Assembly (NCBI GenBank): GCA_965204835.1
Contig: OZ242017.1
Location: forward strand, 2,666,001-2,730,000
Origin: VXMT01 sp965204835
Lineage (GTDB): Bacteria > Chloroflexota > Dehalococcoidia > UBA2979
Length of the DNA stretch: 64,000 bases
Direction of reading: 5' to 3'
Shown here: one piece after another, positions 17,087 to 28,800 of the stretch
How positions within the stretch are numbered: position 1 is the stretch's first letter
How the letters are laid out: each line of letters begins with the position of its first letter
Translations under genes and position numbers: made by a program
The notes under the pieces: model-generated
Databases searched by the model: none
What the model was told of the DNA's origin: nothing
The model's input: only the letters and a program-made list of their open reading frames with translations

Positions 17087-18319
17087 ATGACCACCACGCG
17101 CGAGGACGTGGCCCGCGATCCGGGCGGCATGTTCGCCTCGTTCCGCGCGCCCGGGTTCCTGCGCGTGTGGATCGGCGCTGTGCTGTTCGCGCTCGGCATC
17201 TGGATCGAGCGGCTCGCGGTCGGCTGGTTCGTGCTCGACGTGACCGGCTCGGTCTTCCTCGCCGCGCTCTCGCTCGGCATCCGCTCGATCCCGAACCTGC
17301 TCCTCGGCCCAGTCGGCGGGGCCGTCTCCGACCGGCTGCCACGAGGTCGCGTGCTGGCGGTGACCGCCCTCGTGCGCGCGGTGGCGGCGGGCCTGATGGC
17401 GCTCGTGGTGCTCGTCGACGTGGCCACGGTGCCGCTGCTGCTCGCGCTCGTCTTCGTGACGGCGGCCACGCTGGCGTTCCACAACACCTCGCTGCAGCCG
17501 CTGCAGGCCGAGCTGGCGGGCCCGGAGCGGCTGGGCAGCGCAATCAGCCTCACCTCGTTCGGTCAGCGCTCGGTCGGGGCGGCCGGGGCGCTCGGCGGCG
17601 GGGTGCTCCTCGGCTCGCTCGGCCCCGCGCCGACATTCCTCGTCGCGACGCTGCCGCTGGTCTGCGCGGCGGTGGTCTTCGCCCGCCTCCCGTCACCGCC
17701 GAGGGCGCCCGTGACGCGCCCGCACCTCGCGCGCGACGTGTGGGACGGCCTGCGCCTGCTGGCGCGCACGCCGGCGATCCGGCTGCTGCTCGGCATGATG
17801 ATCGTCATCGAGATCCTCGGCTTCTCGTTCGCCAGCCTGCTGCCCGCCGTCGCCGAGCGGGTGCTCGAGGTGGGACCGGAGCGCCTCGGCGTGCTCACGG
17901 CGGGGATGGCGGTGGGCGCGATGTTCGGGACCGCGCTGCTGGTGGTGACGGCCGACCGCCTGCCACGCGGGCTGATGCTCGTCTCGGTCTTCGTGACGTT
18001 CGGGGTGCTGGTGGTCGTGCTCGGCAACTCGGAGCTGTTCTGGCTCTCCGTCGCCGTCACCGCCGGCATCGGCGCGTCGGCGGCGATGGTCGACGCGCTC
18101 GAGTGGATCATGCTGCAGGCGAGCGTGCATGCCGAGGTGCGCGGGCGCGCCCTCGGCGGCTGGAACTTCGCGATCGGCTGGGGCTGGCTCGGCCCGCTCG
18201 GCATCGGCGCACTCGCCGACGCGACGAGCGTGCCGCTGGCGCTGACGCTGAGCGGGACGCTGCTCGTGATCTTTGCGTTCGGCGCCCTCGCGGCCTCGGC
18301 CACGCTGCGCGCGCGGTAG
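17087..18319 (+). CDS. MFS exporter (EntS/MFS_3-like)
   Basis: 410 residues with about 12 hydrophobic helices. The MFS loop 2-3 motif appears as GGAVSDRLPRGRVLA and its second-half counterpart as TADRLPRGLMLVS. The helix content and the N-terminal RAPGFLRVWIGAVLFALGIWIERLAVGWFVLD resemble the enterobactin-exporter/transmembrane secretion effector group, which exports siderophores or drugs. The substrate is not predictable. It lies 95 bp after the redox operon in the same direction with no overlap. Confidence 0.9.
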   Translation: MTTTREDVARDPGGMFASFRAPGFLRVWIGAVLFALGIWIERLAVGWFVLDVTGSVFLAALSLGIRSIPNLLLGPVGGAVSDRLPRGRVLAVTALVRAVAAGLMALVVLVDVATVPLLLALVFVTAATLAFHNTSLQPLQAELAGPERLGSAISLTSFGQRSVGAAGALGGGVLLGSLGPAPTFLVATLPLVCAAVVFARLPSPPRAPVTRPHLARDVWDGLRLLARTPAIRLLLGMMIVIEILGFSFASLLPAVAERVLEVGPERLGVLTAGMAVGAMFGTALLVVTADRLPRGLMLVSVFVTFGVLVVVLGNSELFWLSVAVTAGIGASAAMVDALEWIMLQASVHAEVRGRALGGWNFAIGWGWLGPLGIGALADATSVPLALTLSGTLLVIFAFGALAASATLRAR

Positions 18320-18349
18320 GCGCCCGTGCGGGCTGGGGGCCAGTCGCGC

Positions 18350-18355
18350 CATAAT
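18350..18355 (+). promoter_or_regulatory. -10-like CATAAT before a small gene
   Basis: CATAAT 31 bases upstream of ATG 18387. The same hexamer, there with a TTGACC -35, occurs at 52219. Here no good -35 is seen. Confidence 0.35.
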
Positions 18356-18386
18356 CGGGACGCGCCTCTTGCAGCGACGAAGGAGC

Positions 18387-18653
18387 ATGCTGATGGCAGC
18401 GGAATTCGAACGTCGGGGTATCGACTTTTTCCTCGAGGAGCTGATCGCCGTCCTCGAACTCGAGGCCGACGCCACACCCGCCATCGTCTTTGAGCCCCGG
18501 CGCATCTATGCGACCGTGGAGGAGCGACTCAAGGACCGCCGGGTCGTGAGTACCGAGGACAACGCAGCGCGCGAGTACGCCTACTCGCTGGTGACGCGGC
18601 TGTACTACCTCGCGAACTGGAATGAGGACGAGAAGGTCGGCGCCCCCGCCTGA
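18387..18653 (+). CDS. Hypothetical small acidic protein
   Basis: 88 residues from ATG 18387 with AAGGAG right upstream. Mostly helical and acidic (FFLEELIAVLELEADATP, TVEERLKDRRVVSTEDNAAREYAYSLVTRLYYLANW). It has no signal, membrane helix or known motif, and I do not recognise a family. Good codon use and ribosome site support it as a real gene. It is convergent with the antitoxin-like gene at 18705. Confidence 0.65.
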   Translation: MLMAAEFERRGIDFFLEELIAVLELEADATPAIVFEPRRIYATVEERLKDRRVVSTEDNAAREYAYSLVTRLYYLANWNEDEKVGAPA

Positions 18654-18704
18654 GCTGCGCACCCGTCTTGAGTAGGCAGCGCAGAGGGGTCGCTCAACCC
18701 ACGC

Positions 18705-19067
18705 TCAGGCGCCGCCATGCGGATCCTGCTCCGCGAGGTAATCGTCGTGCCGCTTGGCCACGTCAGGCTTCGGATCGCTCCCGATGCCGACGATCGACCA
18801 CAGCTTGCGGCGCTCCTCGAGCTTGCCGGGGTCGATACTGATCGATACGGGTCGCCCTTCGCTGTCGAGGTCAATGTAGACCCCACGGATGACGGCGACA
18901 CGGTCGCTCGCACGCCCGGCGTCCGCCCCGCCGAGGGGCTCCGTCGTCTTCGACCCGTGCGATCCCGGGAACTCGCCGACCGCCGCGATCAGCTCGCGGG
19001 CGCGCGCCTCCACACGTCGCCGCCGCTCCGGCGAGAGTGCGTCCAGCCGTTCGTCGAGGGTCGCCAT
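18705..19067 (-). CDS. Antitoxin-like N-terminus, otherwise hypothetical
   Basis: 120 residues. Start set at ATG 19067 because GAGGAG lies six bases ahead, while ATG 19073 directly abuts it. The first 25 residues (LDERLDALSPERRRRVEARARELIA) are strikingly like the N-terminal helix of HigA-type XRE antitoxins, but no helix-turn-helix follows; instead comes a strand-rich segment (VAVIRGVYIDLDSEGRPVSI) and an acidic tail. No toxin gene is adjacent. It may be an orphan or rearranged antitoxin. Confidence 0.65.
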   Translation of the reverse strand: MATLDERLDALSPERRRRVEARARELIAAVGEFPGSHGSKTTEPLGGADAGRASDRVAVIRGVYIDLDSEGRPVSISIDPGKLEERRKLWSIVGIGSDPKPDVAKRHDDYLAEQDPHGGA

Positions 19068-19097
19068 GGCCATCTCCTCGTGCGTACCAACTCTAGC

Positions 19098-21305
19098 CTA
19101 CGCCCCGATCCGAGACGGCCACCAGTTCCAGCGCCCGAACATCGCCACCAGCGACGGCACGATCAGCGTGCGCGTGATGAACGTGTCCATCAGCACGCCG
19201 ACCGCGACCGCGAAGCCGAGCTGCAGCAGGTCCTGCAACGGCAGCGTCATCAGCGCGGAGAACGTCCCCGCCAGGATGAGGCCCGCCGAGGTGATCACGG
19301 GGCCCGTGCGGGCGAGCGCGTGGCGGGTCGCCTCGGCGAGCGGCGCGCTGCGCGCCTCCTCGCGGATGCGCGACATCAGGTAGATGTTGTAGTCGACGCT
19401 CAGCGCGTTGAGGAACACGAACAGGAAGAACGGGACGCCCTGTCCCACCCCCGACTGCCCCAGCAGCACCACGAACACCACGACCGCGAGGCCGAGCGTC
19501 GCGAAGTACGTGAACGCGATCGTCGCCATCAGGTAGAGCGGCGCGACCAGCGAGCGCAGCAGCAGCGCCAGCACGACGCCGATGGCGAGCAGAATCAGCG
19601 GCAGCACCACGCGTGAGTCGCGGTTGCCCGCGGCCTGCGTGTCGTACGCCTCGGCGGTCTCGCCGCCGATGAGCACGCCGCCCGGGTCGAGCCCGGCGTC
19701 GGCCGCGCTCTCGCGCGCGAGCTCGCGCAGCTCGGGCACGGCGTCGAGGGCCTCCGGCGCGTACGGGCTCACCCCGAGGATCACGTCGATGCGGGCCTCG
19801 TCGCCGTCGGCGGAGACAAAGCCCGCGCGCGCCCCCTCGGCGGCCGGACCGGCGGGGGACCCGGCCTCGATGCCGAACGGCCGGCTCGGACCCGCCGCCC
19901 CGGCCACGAGGGGATGGCCGGCCAGCGCGAGCGTCATCGCGTCGAGCCTCCCAAGCACGCCTTCGTCGAGCGCCTGCTCGCCCGGCGCGAGCGAGACGAA
20001 GACGCGCGTGCGCGCGAGCTCGCCGCCGGGGAAGCCGGTGCGCAGCAGCTCGAAGCTGCGGACCGACTCGGTGTTGTCGGGCAGGCTTTCGAGGCGGTCG
20101 TACGTCGGCTGGTAGGCGAACAGGCCGGCGATAAGGATGGCGAGCGCGGCGCTCGTCGCGGCGAGGGTGACGCGCGGGCGTCGCAGCACCACGCCGCCGA
20201 TGCGGCCGTAGACGCTGCGGCGCCAGTCGACGGGCGCCTCGCCCGCGGCGGCGACGCGCGGCTGCAGCGGCCAGAAGGCGCGTCGTCCGAGGATCGTCAG
20301 CACCGCCGGGATGAGCGTCAGCGCCGCGAGCATCATCAGCGCCACCGCCAGCGCGATCACCGGCCCGAGCGTCTGGTATGAGCGCAGGATCGCCAGCCAC
20401 AGCGCCGCCGAGGCGACGAGGATCGTCGCGCCCGCCGAGGCGACCGCGCCGCCGACGCCGCGCATGGTGCGTCGCATCGCCTCATGGCGGTCGGCGCTGC
20501 GCGTCAGCTCCTCGCGGAAGCGTGCGGAGACGAAGAGCACGTAGTCCGTCCCCGTGCCGAACAGCACGACGGTCATGATGCCCGTCGCCTGCCCGGAGAC
20601 GGGCAGCTCGAACTCCCGCGCGATGAACGCCGCGATGCCGCCCGCGAGCTGGAAGACCAGGCCCACGCCGAGCAGCGGGATCGTCGCCATGATCGGTGAG
20701 CGGTAGATCGCGATCAGCAGCGCCAGCACCAGCGCCACGGTGACGAGTAGCAGGAACGTGTCGATCTGCCGGAAGACGCCGACGATGTCCACCACGAGCC
20801 CGCCCGGCCCCCCGACGGCGACCTCGACGCCCGGGAGGTCGAGCGCCGAGGCGCGGTCGCGGATCGCGTTCACGGTGTCGGCGAACGGCTCCTCGGCGGG
20901 CTCGCCCGAGACCTCGACGAAGATGTAGAGGGTCGTGTTGTCCGGGGACACGAGGCCGGGCACCGCGCCCGGCGCGCGCACATCGGAGATGTTGTCCGGT
21001 GCGTCGGGACCGGTCATCCACGCCACGAGGTCGTCGACGGCGGCGAGGGTCGGTCCGGAGAGCCCGGCGGCCTCGCGGAAGACGATCAGCGTGGGCGTGC
21101 CGCGCGACGGGAACTCGTCGCGCCGCAACTCGAACGCGAGTGTCGACTCGGCGTCGCCGGGGAGGAACAGCGCCTCCTCGTTCTCTCGCACCTCGTCGAG
21201 GCGCGGGAGCTGTGAAAGCAGCACTCCCGCCGCGAGGACCCAGACGAGCAGCGTGACCCACTTGCCGCGTGGACTACTGACGAAGTCGGTGACGGCCCCG
21301 AGCAC
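19098..21305 (-). CDS. MMPL/RND-superfamily transporter
   Basis: 735 residues with the duplicated RND layout: TM1, an extracytoplasmic loop of about 150 residues, TM2-6, a short cytosolic stretch, TM7, a second loop, TM8-12. The proton-relay motifs are visible as GTGTDYVLFVSARF in the first half and ALSVDYNIYLMSRIREE in the second. MMPL proteins export lipids, pigments or hydrophobic compounds using the proton gradient. GTG start at 21305; no clear ribosome site. It ends 30 bp before the antitoxin-like gene start on the same strand. Confidence 0.93.
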   Translation of the reverse strand: MLGAVTDFVSSPRGKWVTLLVWVLAAGVLLSQLPRLDEVRENEEALFLPGDAESTLAFELRRDEFPSRGTPTLIVFREAAGLSGPTLAAVDDLVAWMTGPDAPDNISDVRAPGAVPGLVSPDNTTLYIFVEVSGEPAEEPFADTVNAIRDRASALDLPGVEVAVGGPGGLVVDIVGVFRQIDTFLLLVTVALVLALLIAIYRSPIMATIPLLGVGLVFQLAGGIAAFIAREFELPVSGQATGIMTVVLFGTGTDYVLFVSARFREELTRSADRHEAMRRTMRGVGGAVASAGATILVASAALWLAILRSYQTLGPVIALAVALMMLAALTLIPAVLTILGRRAFWPLQPRVAAAGEAPVDWRRSVYGRIGGVVLRRPRVTLAATSAALAILIAGLFAYQPTYDRLESLPDNTESVRSFELLRTGFPGGELARTRVFVSLAPGEQALDEGVLGRLDAMTLALAGHPLVAGAAGPSRPFGIEAGSPAGPAAEGARAGFVSADGDEARIDVILGVSPYAPEALDAVPELRELARESAADAGLDPGGVLIGGETAEAYDTQAAGNRDSRVVLPLILLAIGVVLALLLRSLVAPLYLMATIAFTYFATLGLAVVVFVVLLGQSGVGQGVPFFLFVFLNALSVDYNIYLMSRIREEARSAPLAEATRHALARTGPVITSAGLILAGTFSALMTLPLQDLLQLGFAVAVGVLMDTFITRTLIVPSLVAMFGRWNWWPSRIGA

Positions 21306-21534
21306 GGCTACGCGGCCCCACCCGAGGCGCGGGAACGCGTCACCGATCCGGTGTTCACCGTCGTCAGCAAGTGCAGGCTCCCCGGGCGTGCGGCCGCTGG
21401 CGTATCGAGGCTACAGGCGGTCCGGCGCGGGGGGAACAGCGTGGCGCGCGCCGTCCCGCGCGGGGCGGCGAAGTGGCATAGTGGAATCCTCGGGACGCGG
21501 AGCGCGGCCCCTCCCCAACCGCCTGGAGGCGACG

Positions 21535-22068
21535 ATGCAGTACGACGGCCCGGCCGCGACCCCCTTCGTGGGCCGCATGATTGGCGCGGCGCGCCTCAAC
21601 CGCGACGTGTACGAGGAGATCGAGCACGATCGCAGCGCGACGCCGCAGGCGGCCATCGTCGTTGTGGGCACGAGCCTCGCGGCCGGCATCGGAGGCGTGA
21701 CGCAGGAGGGGGTGCTCGGGCTCGTCGCGCTCACGCTCGCCGGCCTGGTCGGCTGGGCCGTCTATGCGTGGTTCGCCTACTTCATCGGGACGCGCATCTT
21801 CGCCACCGAGGAGACCTCGGCGGACTGGGGCGAGGTCGCGCGCACGCTCGGATTCGCGAGCTCGCCGAGGATCCTGCTGATCCTCGGCCTGGTGCCCGGC
21901 ATCATCGGGGTGGTCGGCTTCGTCGTGGGCGTGTGGTTCATCCTCACGACCATCACGGCGCTGAAGGCCGCGCTGGAGATGGGCACGTGGCGCGCGGTCG
22001 GGACGGCGCTGGTTGCCCTGATCGTGCAGGGCATCGTCTTCAGCATCGTCTTCGCGATCCTCGGTTGA
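21535..22068 (+). CDS. Yip1-like integral membrane protein
   Basis: 177 residues from ATG 21535 with GGAGG at a good distance. A 35-residue cytosolic N-terminus (MIGAARLNRDVYEEIEHDRSATPQA) leads into about four to five transmembrane helices; the layout and the DVYEEIEHD and ATPQAAIVVV elements match bacterial YIP1-family proteins. Function in bacteria is unknown. A TAGTGG box near 21480 could be a -10. It is divergent from the MMPL gene. Confidence 0.78.
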   Translation: MQYDGPAATPFVGRMIGAARLNRDVYEEIEHDRSATPQAAIVVVGTSLAAGIGGVTQEGVLGLVALTLAGLVGWAVYAWFAYFIGTRIFATEETSADWGEVARTLGFASSPRILLILGLVPGIIGVVGFVVGVWFILTTITALKAALEMGTWRAVGTALVALIVQGIVFSIVFAILG

Positions 22069-22081
22069 GCGGCGCGCCCGC

Positions 22082-22705
22082 ATGGACCCCCGCGAACGGT
22101 TCCCAATCAGCCTCGGCGAGGCGATCTTCTCGCTGCGCGCGATCCGGCGCGTCAAGCCCGACCCCATCCCCGAGGAGGACCTGCGCGACATCCTCACCGC
22201 GGCGATCCAGGCCCCCAACGGCGGCAACGCCCAGCCCTGGCACTTCCTCGTCGTCCGCGACCGGGAGCGGCGCGCCCGGCTCGGCGAGCTCTACCACGAG
22301 GCGTGGTGGGCGAAACGCGCCGACGAGGGCATCCGCGGCCCCGAGGACCTCGACCCCGCCAACCGCGTGTCGGCCTCCGCGATGCGGCTCGCCGACGAGT
22401 TCGGCGAGGCGCCGGCCATCGTCCTCGTCTGTGCGACGGCGCAGGGCGCGGGGGCGATGGGCTCCGTCATCCCCTCCGTCGAGAACCTGCTGCTCGCCGC
22501 GCGCGGGCTCGGCGTCGGCGGCACCATCACGACGCTCCATGCATCGGTCGACGAGCGTGTGAAGGCGCTGCTCGACATTCCGGCCGAGGCGCAGATCGTC
22601 TACGCGGTGCGGCTCGGCTACCCGCGGGGGCGCTTCGGGCCGGTCACTCGCAAGCCGCTCGACGAGGTCGCCTCGGGCGACCGCTGGGGCGACCCGTTGG
22701 TTTAG
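22082..22705 (+). CDS. Nitroreductase-family FMN oxidoreductase
   Basis: 207 residues. Landmarks are the N-terminal SLRAIRRVKPDPIPEEDL (FMN phosphate arginines), APNGGNAQPWHFLVV (FMN-binding Asn/Gln/Trp), PSVENLLLAARGLGVGGTI, and LGYPRG near the end. Homodimeric FMN enzymes of this family reduce nitro compounds, quinones or enones with NAD(P)H; the physiological substrate is not evident. It lies 13 bp after the Yip1-like gene and is probably cotranscribed. Confidence 0.92.
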   Translation: MDPRERFPISLGEAIFSLRAIRRVKPDPIPEEDLRDILTAAIQAPNGGNAQPWHFLVVRDRERRARLGELYHEAWWAKRADEGIRGPEDLDPANRVSASAMRLADEFGEAPAIVLVCATAQGAGAMGSVIPSVENLLLAARGLGVGGTITTLHASVDERVKALLDIPAEAQIVYAVRLGYPRGRFGPVTRKPLDEVASGDRWGDPLV

Positions 22706-22816
22706 CGATGGGACCGGGAAGCGCGCCGCACCGGCCGCGGGCTCAGCTCCAGCCTCGAACACGCGTGAGGTGGGGAACCGCCCGAGGGTCTATCACGTAT
22801 TGATCAGTGGAGCCGA

Positions 22817-25800
22817 ATGGCGGGCAACCTGATGGCGCGAGGCGATAGCCCTGTGCTGAAACACACCCTGGCCGGGGCGTTGCTGCTCCTTGCCGCCGTC
22901 ATCGCCGTCGGCGGCGGGGCCGCGCGCGGGCCGCTGGCCCCTGGCGACGGCGTCGCGCTCGCCCAGGTGAGCCCCGCCGGGGACGCCGAGGTCGCCACAC
23001 TCGAGGTGCGCGTCGTCGCGCGACGCCTCGCCGATGGCCGCACCGAGTTCGCGCTGCAGCATCGCGCGGACGACGGGTCGTGGGCGGCCCGGCGCCTGCC
23101 GTCGCGACGCTTCTTCCCCGCCGACACCGAGGTGGGGCGATGGCTCTCCAGCTCCCCGCTCACCGTTGCGCTGCCGGCGGGCGGCGCCTCGGCGCCGTCG
23201 ACGCTCGTCGTGCGCGTCGCCGCGCAACTGCTCGCCAGTGGCAGCATGGAGTTCGCGCTGCAGGAGCGCGACGACGACGGGTCGTGGGGCGAGCGACGGC
23301 TGCCCACGCGGCGCTTCTTCCCCGCCGACACCGCCGTGAGGCGATGGCTCCCCAGCTCCGCGCTCACCGTCACGTCCGCACGCGTGGAGTTCGCGCCGAG
23401 CGGCAATGACGTCCCGCGTCTCGCCACGGCGACGATCGGGTTCCCGGTCACGCCCGCGTCGACGGACGGCGCGAGCCTCGTCGCCGTCGACCCGCCCATC
23501 GAGGGCTCCTTCGTGTGGTCGGACGAGCGGACGCTGCTGTTCCAGCCCGCGTTCCCCGGCTGGCAGCGCGGCCAGCGCTACGAGCTGCGCGTGGACGGCG
23601 CGGCGTCCGGCCTCGGGCGCGACTTCACGCACGCCTTCACCGTCGGCGGCGGCCTCGAGGTGGCCTACGTCATCCCCGGCGACGGGGACGTCGAGGTGCC
23701 GGTCGAGGCGCAGGTCCTCGTGCAGTTCAGCCGCTCCGTGGCCGCGCTGACCGTGCTGCAGGAGGGCGACGCGCCGCCGGTGCTGGAGTTCGACCCGCCG
23801 CTCGCCGGGAAGGGCGAGTGGCTCAACACCTCGCTCTACCGCTTCGTCCCCGACGACCTGCGCCCGGCGACCACGTACAACGTGCGCATCCCCGCCGGGC
23901 TCTCCTCGGCGGCCGACGGCGTGCCCGCAGCCGACTTCGAGTGGAGCTTCGAGACGATCCAGCCGGCGGTCGTGAGCTTCGAGCCGGCCGACGAGACGAA
24001 GTGGGTCGAGCCCGACGCGCCGGTCACCGTCACGTTCAACCAGCCGATGGACCGCGCCTCGGTCGAGGCAGGCCTCGCCCTGCGTCCCGCGAGCGGGTAT
24101 GCCGTCACGACGGCGTACGAGTGGAGCGAGGGCGACACGGTGGTGACGCTGACACCCTACGCCTCGCTGGCGCACGGTGTTGGGTACGAAGTGGTTGCGC
24201 ACGCCGGCCTGCGAGGCGCGAACGGCGGCGTCACCGCGACCGCGCGGACCGCCGGCTTCACCGTCGTCTCGTACCCGTGGCTCAGGCGCACGACGCCGCA
24301 CGACGGGGAGACCAACGCGGGCACATGGTCCATCGGGCTCTCCTACAACAACCCGATGGATCCCGAGTCGTTCGAGGGACGCGTCTCGATCAGCGGCATC
24401 GATCCCGACGACATCGAGGTGTGGGCGTATGAGGCCGATGTCGGCGTGTACGCGCCGCTCAAGCACTCGACCACGTACACGGTACGCATCGCAGCGGGCG
24501 TGCGGGACCGGGGCGGGCGGACGCTGCGTGAGTACAGCTTCTCGTTCACTACTCGGCCGCGGCCGCTCCCCGCGCAGTACGTGAGCTTCGCGGCGCCGCG
24601 CAGCTTCACGACCGTAGCGGCTGACGGGCCGCAGGTGCTCCACTACCACTCGGCACGCTCCGAGGCCGTCGACTTCGTGCTCTACCGGCTGACCGAGGCA
24701 GAAGCCGACACCCTCCTCGAACGGGGCTACATCGACCACTGGAGGGATGAGCCGTTCCAGCCGTCGGGCGACCCAGTACGCGAGTGGACCGAGCCGATCG
24801 CCGAGGACCTGCGAGACCAGTCGAGGCTGTACTCGACCACGTTCGGTGGTGGGGGGCCGATCGCCAGGGGCGACTACCTGCTGCGCGCGTCCAGCGAACG
24901 AGTCCACGGCTCAAGGGAAGCGCCCTCTGCAGTGCTGATGCTGAGCGTCGTCGACACGGCCATCGTCACGAAGATCGCGGACGACGAGCTATACACGTGG
25001 GTCGTCGATTACGAGACCGGGGACCCCGTGCCGGGGGCGGAAGTGAGCGTCTCCAGCGTCAATCACCTGCATCTTGGCCCCCAGGCCGCCGTTACGGACC
25101 CGAAGGGGCTCGCGCTGACACCGGTGGAGTGGACCGGCGGACGCACGTATGGCGAGCACATCGTGCGCGTGGCGTCCGGCGGTCATTACGGCGTGAGTTC
25201 CACCAACTGGGACGGGCTGTGGTCTGACTGGGACCGCAGGCATCAGTTCTACCGTGCGGGCGAGATCGGCTTCGCCTACACCGATCGGCCCATCTATCGC
25301 CCGGGCGAGACAGTGTTCATCAAGGGCATCTTGCGTGCCGAGGATGACGCGGCGTACTCGCTCCCCGTTGACTCGCCGACCTACTGGGTGCGTGTCAGCG
25401 ACCCGCAGAACAACGAGCTGCTCCTGGCCACGGAGCTGCGACTGAGCAGACTCGGGTCGATCGCGACCTCGATCGTGCTGCCGCCGCTCGCGAGCATCGG
25501 TGAGTACATCGCCACGGTGGGCAGTTACGCGACCGGAAGCATCGCCGTCGCCCGGTTCACCGTGGCGGAGTTCCGCGTCCCCGAGTTCGAGGTCGCGGTG
25601 GAGGCGTCGGACTCGGACTACGTCGCCGGCGACGCGATCGCGACACAGGCGAGCGCACAGTTCTACTTCGGCAGCCCAGTAGGCGACACGGACGTCGAGT
25701 GGAACGCGCACGCGCAGCCGACCTCCATCCACGTCGAGGGCTACGAGGACTACTCGTTCAGCGACTACGACTACTACACGCGCGACGAGTACCGGGAACC

Positions 25801-28800
25801 GTGGCGCGGCGGCGGCGAGGCCCGCGCGGACGCCTCGGGCGTGGCGCGATTCGACGTCCCCGCAACGCTGGCGGACGGGGAGGGCACGCACGAGTTCACC
25901 ATCAGCGCCACGGTGACGGACGCGAACGGGCAGGCCGTGTCCGGCAGCACCGCGGTCACCGTCCACCCAGCCGCGTGGTACGCCGGCATCAAGACCGAGT
26001 CCTACATCGCGCGGGCCGAGGAGCCGCTGGCGGTCCACGTCGTGAGCGTCGACTACACGGGCCGGATCGCACCCGGGCGCCCGGTGACCGTGCGCATCTA
26101 CGAACGGGAGTGGGAGCGGACGAAGCAGCGCCGCCGCGGCGGGTACTGGTACAGCTACGAGCCGGTCGACACGGAGATCCAGCCGCGCACGGTCACGACG
26201 AACGAGGCCGGCGAGGCGTCATTCGACTTCGCGCCACCCACATCCGGGACCTACCGCCTGGTCGCCGAGTCGACCGACGAGGCAGGGCGCGTCGCGCGTT
26301 CGTCGCGCTTCATCTGGGTGAGCGGCCGCGACTTCGCGCCATGGCCCGGCCGCGACGACGACACCATCGAGCTCATCGCCGACCGCGAGGAGTACGAGGT
26401 GGGCGACGTGGCGCGCGTGCTCGTGCCCGCGCCGTTCGCGGGCGCGACGGCGCTGGTCACGATCGAGCGCGGGCGCGTGCTGAGCAGCGAAGTACGCACG
26501 TTCGAGACGAACAGCGAGTTGCTCACCATCCCGATCGAGGACTCGCACATCCCCAACGTCTTCGTCGGCGTCGTGCTGTACCGCGCGCCCACGGAGGAGG
26601 ACCCGTACCCGCGCTACGTCGTCGGCTACGTCGAACTCCCGGTCTCGACCGCGCCGCGCCGGCTCGATGTCCGCGTCGAGCCGGACCGGGAGCGCGCAGC
26701 CCCGGGCGAGACCGTGGCGTACGAGGTCACCGTGACGGACGCGGAAGGCCGCGGCGTGGTCGCGGAGGTCTCGGTGGCCATCGTGGACGAGGGGGTGCTG
26801 GCGCTCGCGGACGGCGACACACGCGACGCGATGGACGCGTTCTGGTACCGGAGGGTGCTCGGGGTGCGTACGGCCTCGTCCCTCCGAGTCTCCGTCGATC
26901 GCCACAACGAGGCGTACGAGGAGGCGGCACAGGGCGAACCCGCCGAGGGCGTCGCCGGCGCAGCCCGCACAGACGATGCTCTCGAAGACGCCGACGTCGG
27001 TGGCGGCGTGCCGTCGGCGGCTACCGCGACGGCCAGCGTCGCCAAGGCTGCTCCTGATACACCGGTGCGCTCGAACTTCCAGAACACAGCACTCTGGGTC
27101 GGCCAGCTCACGACAGACGAGGGCGGCGCCGCGACGTTCGAGCTGCCCGTCCCGGACAACACCACCACCTGGCGCGCCTCGGCGCAGGCGGTCACGGCGG
27201 ACACGCTCGCCGGCTCGGGGTCCAGCGAGCTGCTGGTCACGCAGCCGCTGATCGTGCGGCCCGCGCTCCCGCGCTTCCTCCGCGTCGGCGACCACGTCGG
27301 CCTGCGAGCGCTTGTCACGAACCGCACCTCGGCAGCGCGCGAGGTGACCGTGGCCATCGAGGCGACGGGCGTCGAACTCAGCGAAGACGGCGCGCAGACC
27401 GTCCGCGTGGAGCCGGGAGGCTCAGCCGTCGTCACGTGGCCTGCACGCGCGACCGCCGCGGGCATCGCCACGGTGCGCTTCCGCGGCGCCAGCGCCGACG
27501 GCGGCTACGCCGACGCGGTCGAGCTGAGCCTGCCGGTCCACCTCGCCGTGACGCCCGAGACGACCGCGACCGGCGGGGTCGTCGAGGACGCGCCGGCCAT
27601 CGAGGCCGTGTACCTGCCCGACTACGTGATCACGGGCGTGGGCTCGCTGGAGCTCTCGCTCCAGGGCTCGCTCGTCGGCGCGCTCGACGAGGAGCTCAGG
27701 CACTTCAAGCCGTACCGCTACGAGTCGACGGTGCGCGTCGCGAGTCGCGTCGTGGCAGCCGTCGCCGTGCAGCGCGCCACGCCGGGCGGGCTGGACGACG
27801 CGCAGCAGCGCCAGCTCGAGGCCGACGTGGCGAAGCTGACCAGGCTGGGGAGCTACGAGGGCTGGGGCTGGTGCGAGGGCTGCGAGCCGGATCTCTGGGT
27901 CACCGCCTGGGTGCTGATCGCCCTCGGCGAGGCGCGCGATGCGGGCCACGAGGTCTCCGACGACGTCCTGGAGGATGGCGCGTGGCTCATCACCCGCTAC
28001 GTACACCGCGAGACGGATGTCGAGCAGCCCGCCGACCCGAACCTGCACGCGTACCTGCTCTACGCGCTCGCCGACGCCTCGAACGACGGCCGCGAGGTCG
28101 GCGACACCGCCCGTCGACAGGCAGCGTCCATCCTCGCCATCGCCGAGGAGCAGCGCGCGAAGCTCACCAACTGGGGTCGCGCGTACGCGCTGCTCGGGCT
28201 GCTCGCCAGCGGGCACGCGGCGGACCACCCGGCCGTGCGCGCGATGCTCAACGACCTCACCTCGAACACCATCGCCAGCGCCAACGGCAACCACTGGGAG
28301 GACGAGCGCGTCGCGGGTTCGATGCACAACGCGAGCGTGCGCATCACCGCGATCGTGCTGCGCGCCCTCGTCGAGGTGGATCCCGGCCACCCGCTCATCG
28401 AGGAGACCACGCGCTGGCTCGCCCTCGCCCGCTCCGCCGACCGCTGGAAGTCGAGCGTCGAGCGCGCCGAGGGCATGGCGTCACTCGGCGCCTACGCAGC
28501 GCTCACCGGCGAGACGCGCGGCGCCTACGACTACTCGGTGCTCGTGAACACCGACCGGGTGCTCGCGGGGCACTTCGACGTGCCCGCCCGCGACTACCTC
28601 GACGCCACCTCGGTAGCGCTCGCCGACCTCCCGCTGGGCGAGGTCAGCCGCGTGCAGTTCGAGCGCGAGGCGGATACGCCGGGTCGGATGTACTACGGGC
28701 TCAACCTGCGCTACGTGACCCCGGCGGCGGGCATCGAGGCGCTCAACCGCGGCTTCGCCGTCTCGCACCGCTACTCGCTGCTCGACGACCCCGACACGGC